Shown here piece after piece: positions 46,748 through 48,265 of a stretch of DNA of 48,265 nt. Each line of letters opens with the position of its first letter. Position 1 is the first letter of the stretch. The DNA is from Pseudomonas sp. NCCP-436 (GTDB lineage: Bacteria; Pseudomonadota; Gammaproteobacteria; Pseudomonadales; Pseudomonadaceae): contig NZ_BPLZ01000020.1 in assembly GCF_019656335.1 (NCBI RefSeq), positions 1 through 48,265 of the forward strand. The letters are read 5' to 3'. The notes beneath the pieces were generated by a model that worked only from the letters and a program-made list of their open reading frames with translations, was not told the origin of the DNA and did no database searches. A program made the position numbers and the translations under genes.

Positions 46748-48094
46748 ATGAATGCCACACGAGTCGAGTTGCTTGAAGAAGTCCGCCAGTTCCGCCAGAC
46801 GTATCCGGAGGTGCGTTTTGTCGACCTGATCTGTCTGGACATCCCGGGGCACTTCTATGGCAAACGCTATCCCGTCGAGATGTTGGAGAAGGTCGCTGCC
46901 GGCAGCGTGCTGAAGCTGCCGCAGAACTGCGTGCTGCTCGGTGCCCAGGGGGGGCTCTACGAGATCGGCGACTACTGTTTCCATGACGGTGATCCGGATG
47001 CGCCGCGGCGCCTGATCCCGGGTACGCTAAAGCTGGTCAACTGGGAGCGCCAGCCGCTGGGGCAGATGCTGATCAGCTCCGATGGCACCGCGGCCCCCAT
47101 CGAGTTCGAGCCGCGCGAGGTGCTGGCGCGGGTGGTGCAGCGTCTTGCTGCGCGCGGCATCCGTCCAGTGGTGGCTTTCGAGCTGGAGTTCTATCTGTTT
47201 GACAAGGCGCTCAAGGATGGTTTGCCACAGTATCCGCGCGACCTGCTCAGCGGTGATGCCGACGACCAGCCGAACATGCACATCGAGCGCCTCTCGCGCT
47301 TTGCCGATGTGCTCGACGATATCAGTGAAACTGCGCGTCTGCAGGGCATCGACACTACGGTGATTACTGCCGAGATCGGCCCGGGCCAGTTCGAGATCAA
47401 CTTCGGCCACAACACAGATCCGATGCAGGCGGCAGACTGGTCGGCATTGTTCTGCCGGCTTACCCGCGGAGTAGCGCTCAAGCATGGTCATCGCGCCAGC
47501 TTTATGGCCAAACCCTATCTGCAATACCCGGGAAGCGGCATGCATATCCATGTCAGTCTCTACGATGAGAATGGCAACAACCTGCTGGCACGTGACGAGC
47601 AGCGTCTGCTGCGTCACGCAGTGGCCGGTTGCCTGGCGCTGCTGCCCGAGTTGATGCCGGTCTATGCGCCGAACCACAACAGTTACCGGCGCTTCGGTGC
47701 TCAGGTCAACTCGGCCAGCAAGGCCAGTTGGGGCTTCGAGGATCGCGATGCCTGTGTACGTATACCTGAGTCGGATGCACGCAACCTGCGTCTGGAGTTC
47801 CGCCTGCCCGGCGCCGATGCCAACCCCTATCTGGTGCTGGCGGCGCTGCTGACCAGTATCGAGCACGGATTTGATGCGGCTCAGGAGCCCATTGCACCGC
47901 TTAACGAGAACCGCCAGAGCGGTATCGAATTCCCCAAAGACATGCTCGAAGCAGTACGCCGCATGCAGGCCAGCGAGCAGGTCGCTGCCGGTCTCGGCAG
48001 TGAATTCGTCATGGTCTATTGCGAGAACAAACGCCAGGATCACCTGGCCTTCATGCACGACATCAGCCCGCGCGAATACCGCTGGTACCTGTGA
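46748..48094 (+). CDS. puuA: Glutamine-synthetase-family gamma-glutamyl-amine synthetase (PuuA-like)
   Basis: The 448-residue protein has glutamine synthetase features: VAFELEFYLF (metal-binding Glu), GPGQFEINFGHNTDP, KPYLQYPGSGMHIHVSLYDE, the PNHNSYRRF ATP-site region and RLEFRLPGADANPYLVL-like C-terminal pattern. It is shorter than true GlnA and its order of genes matches the puu system. PuuA ligates glutamate to putrescine, making gamma-glutamylputrescine for the oxidase. The gene starts 28 bp after the regulator gene. Confidence 0.9.
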   Translation: MNATRVELLEEVRQFRQTYPEVRFVDLICLDIPGHFYGKRYPVEMLEKVAAGSVLKLPQNCVLLGAQGGLYEIGDYCFHDGDPDAPRRLIPGTLKLVNWERQPLGQMLISSDGTAAPIEFEPREVLARVVQRLAARGIRPVVAFELEFYLFDKALKDGLPQYPRDLLSGDADDQPNMHIERLSRFADVLDDISETARLQGIDTTVITAEIGPGQFEINFGHNTDPMQAADWSALFCRLTRGVALKHGHRASFMAKPYLQYPGSGMHIHVSLYDENGNNLLARDEQRLLRHAVAGCLALLPELMPVYAPNHNSYRRFGAQVNSASKASWGFEDRDACVRIPESDARNLRLEFRLPGADANPYLVLAALLTSIEHGFDAAQEPIAPLNENRQSGIEFPKDMLEAVRRMQASEQVAAGLGSEFVMVYCENKRQDHLAFMHDISPREYRWYL

Positions 48095-48117
48095 TGTCAC
48101 GGATCGAAGGAGGCGAC

Positions 48118-48265
48118 ATGAACAACTCGAAAACCGCGCACTGGCAGGCTCTGAGCCGGGCCCACCATTTGGCGCCCTTCAGCGACTACCGCCAGCTGCA
48201 CGAGAAGGGCCCGCGCATCATCACCGAGGCGAAGGGCGTACACCTGTGGGACAGCGAGGGCAACA
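48118..48265 (+). CDS. Class III aminotransferase, N-terminal part (SpuC/putrescine-pyruvate type), cut by window end
   Basis: The start has a perfect AAGGAGG six bases ahead of its ATG. The visible 49 residues (MNNSKTAHWQALSRAHHLAP, then a DYRQLHEKGPRIITEAKG stretch) match the beginning of class III aspartate-type aminotransferases such as SpuC, which deaminate putrescine or related amines with pyruvate. It continues beyond 48265. It is the fourth gene of the amine operon. The specific amine is not visible. Confidence 0.8.
   Translation, partial: MNNSKTAHWQALSRAHHLAPFSDYRQLHEKGPRIITEAKGVHLWDSEGN

Overview
The window looks like a Pseudomonas chromosome segment, which is my inference. The evidence is the gene order dnaX-ybaB-recR-acyl-CoA dehydrogenase, two small DUF3509-type proteins (a family I know from pseudomonads), a HupN-type HU protein beside a 4.5S RNA gene, an OprD-family porin, and GC-rich codon use throughout. 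The only mobile DNA seen is a decayed IS3-family transposase remnant at the left edge.

Layout. 1-0.5 kb: IS3 remnant. 0.6-8.1 kb: a LysR regulator divergent from a tricarboxylate-type uptake and catabolism operon (PrpF/GalD-family isomerase, OprD-type porin, TctC-TctB-TctA tripartite transporter, D-2-hydroxyacid dehydrogenase). 8.1-14.4 kb: a LysR/SDR divergent pair, an overlapping BenE/LysE transporter pair, a MarR regulator, a PLP aminotransferase and a glutathione S-transferase. 14.6-18.8 kb: a copper-handling cluster (DUF2946-like protein, small secreted protein ending in histidines, TolC-like lipoprotein, Tat-exported two-domain multicopper oxidase with Met-rich tail, CusF-like protein). 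18.8-19.6 kb: hupN and ffs.

19.7-38.9 kb is the most interesting part. It is a catabolic island bound together by six copies of a 15-bp operator, TGGTATACCATAATA or a one-base variant. These lie before a luciferase-like monooxygenase and a divergent chemoreceptor, before a flavin reductase, before an ABC transporter operon, between a RibB-like flavin-synthesis gene and a small DUF1330-like gene, and (two copies) between a long catabolic operon and a BCCT-family betaine-type carrier. The catabolic operon encodes a DUF1185 protein, alpha/beta hydrolase, aldehyde dehydrogenase, second flavin reductase, succinate-semialdehyde-type dehydrogenase, carboxymuconolactone-decarboxylase-like protein, GntR regulator and Nudix hydrolase. 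The enzyme classes match, one for one, the TgnA-TgnE set for trigonelline (N-methylnicotinate) breakdown in Acinetobacter baylyi. They also match the analogous pyridine ring-opening route of Arthrobacter. I therefore propose a pathway for an N-methylpyridinium betaine or a related N-heterocycle. In this model ring opening by FMNH2-dependent oxygenation is followed by aldehyde oxidation, amide hydrolysis and succinic semialdehyde oxidation, with uptake, chemotaxis and flavin supply in the same regulon.

39-44.6 kb: two DUF3509-type genes and the conserved dnaX-ybaB-recR-acyl-CoA dehydrogenase block. dnaX carries a run of 18 perfect GAGCCT hexamers plus one variant. 44.8-48.3 kb: the start of a polyamine or amine catabolic cluster in the style of Puu (FAD amine oxidase, XRE-cupin regulator, gamma-glutamyl-amine synthetase, class III aminotransferase cut by the window end). 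No tRNA, CRISPR array, integrase or complete insertion sequence was found.
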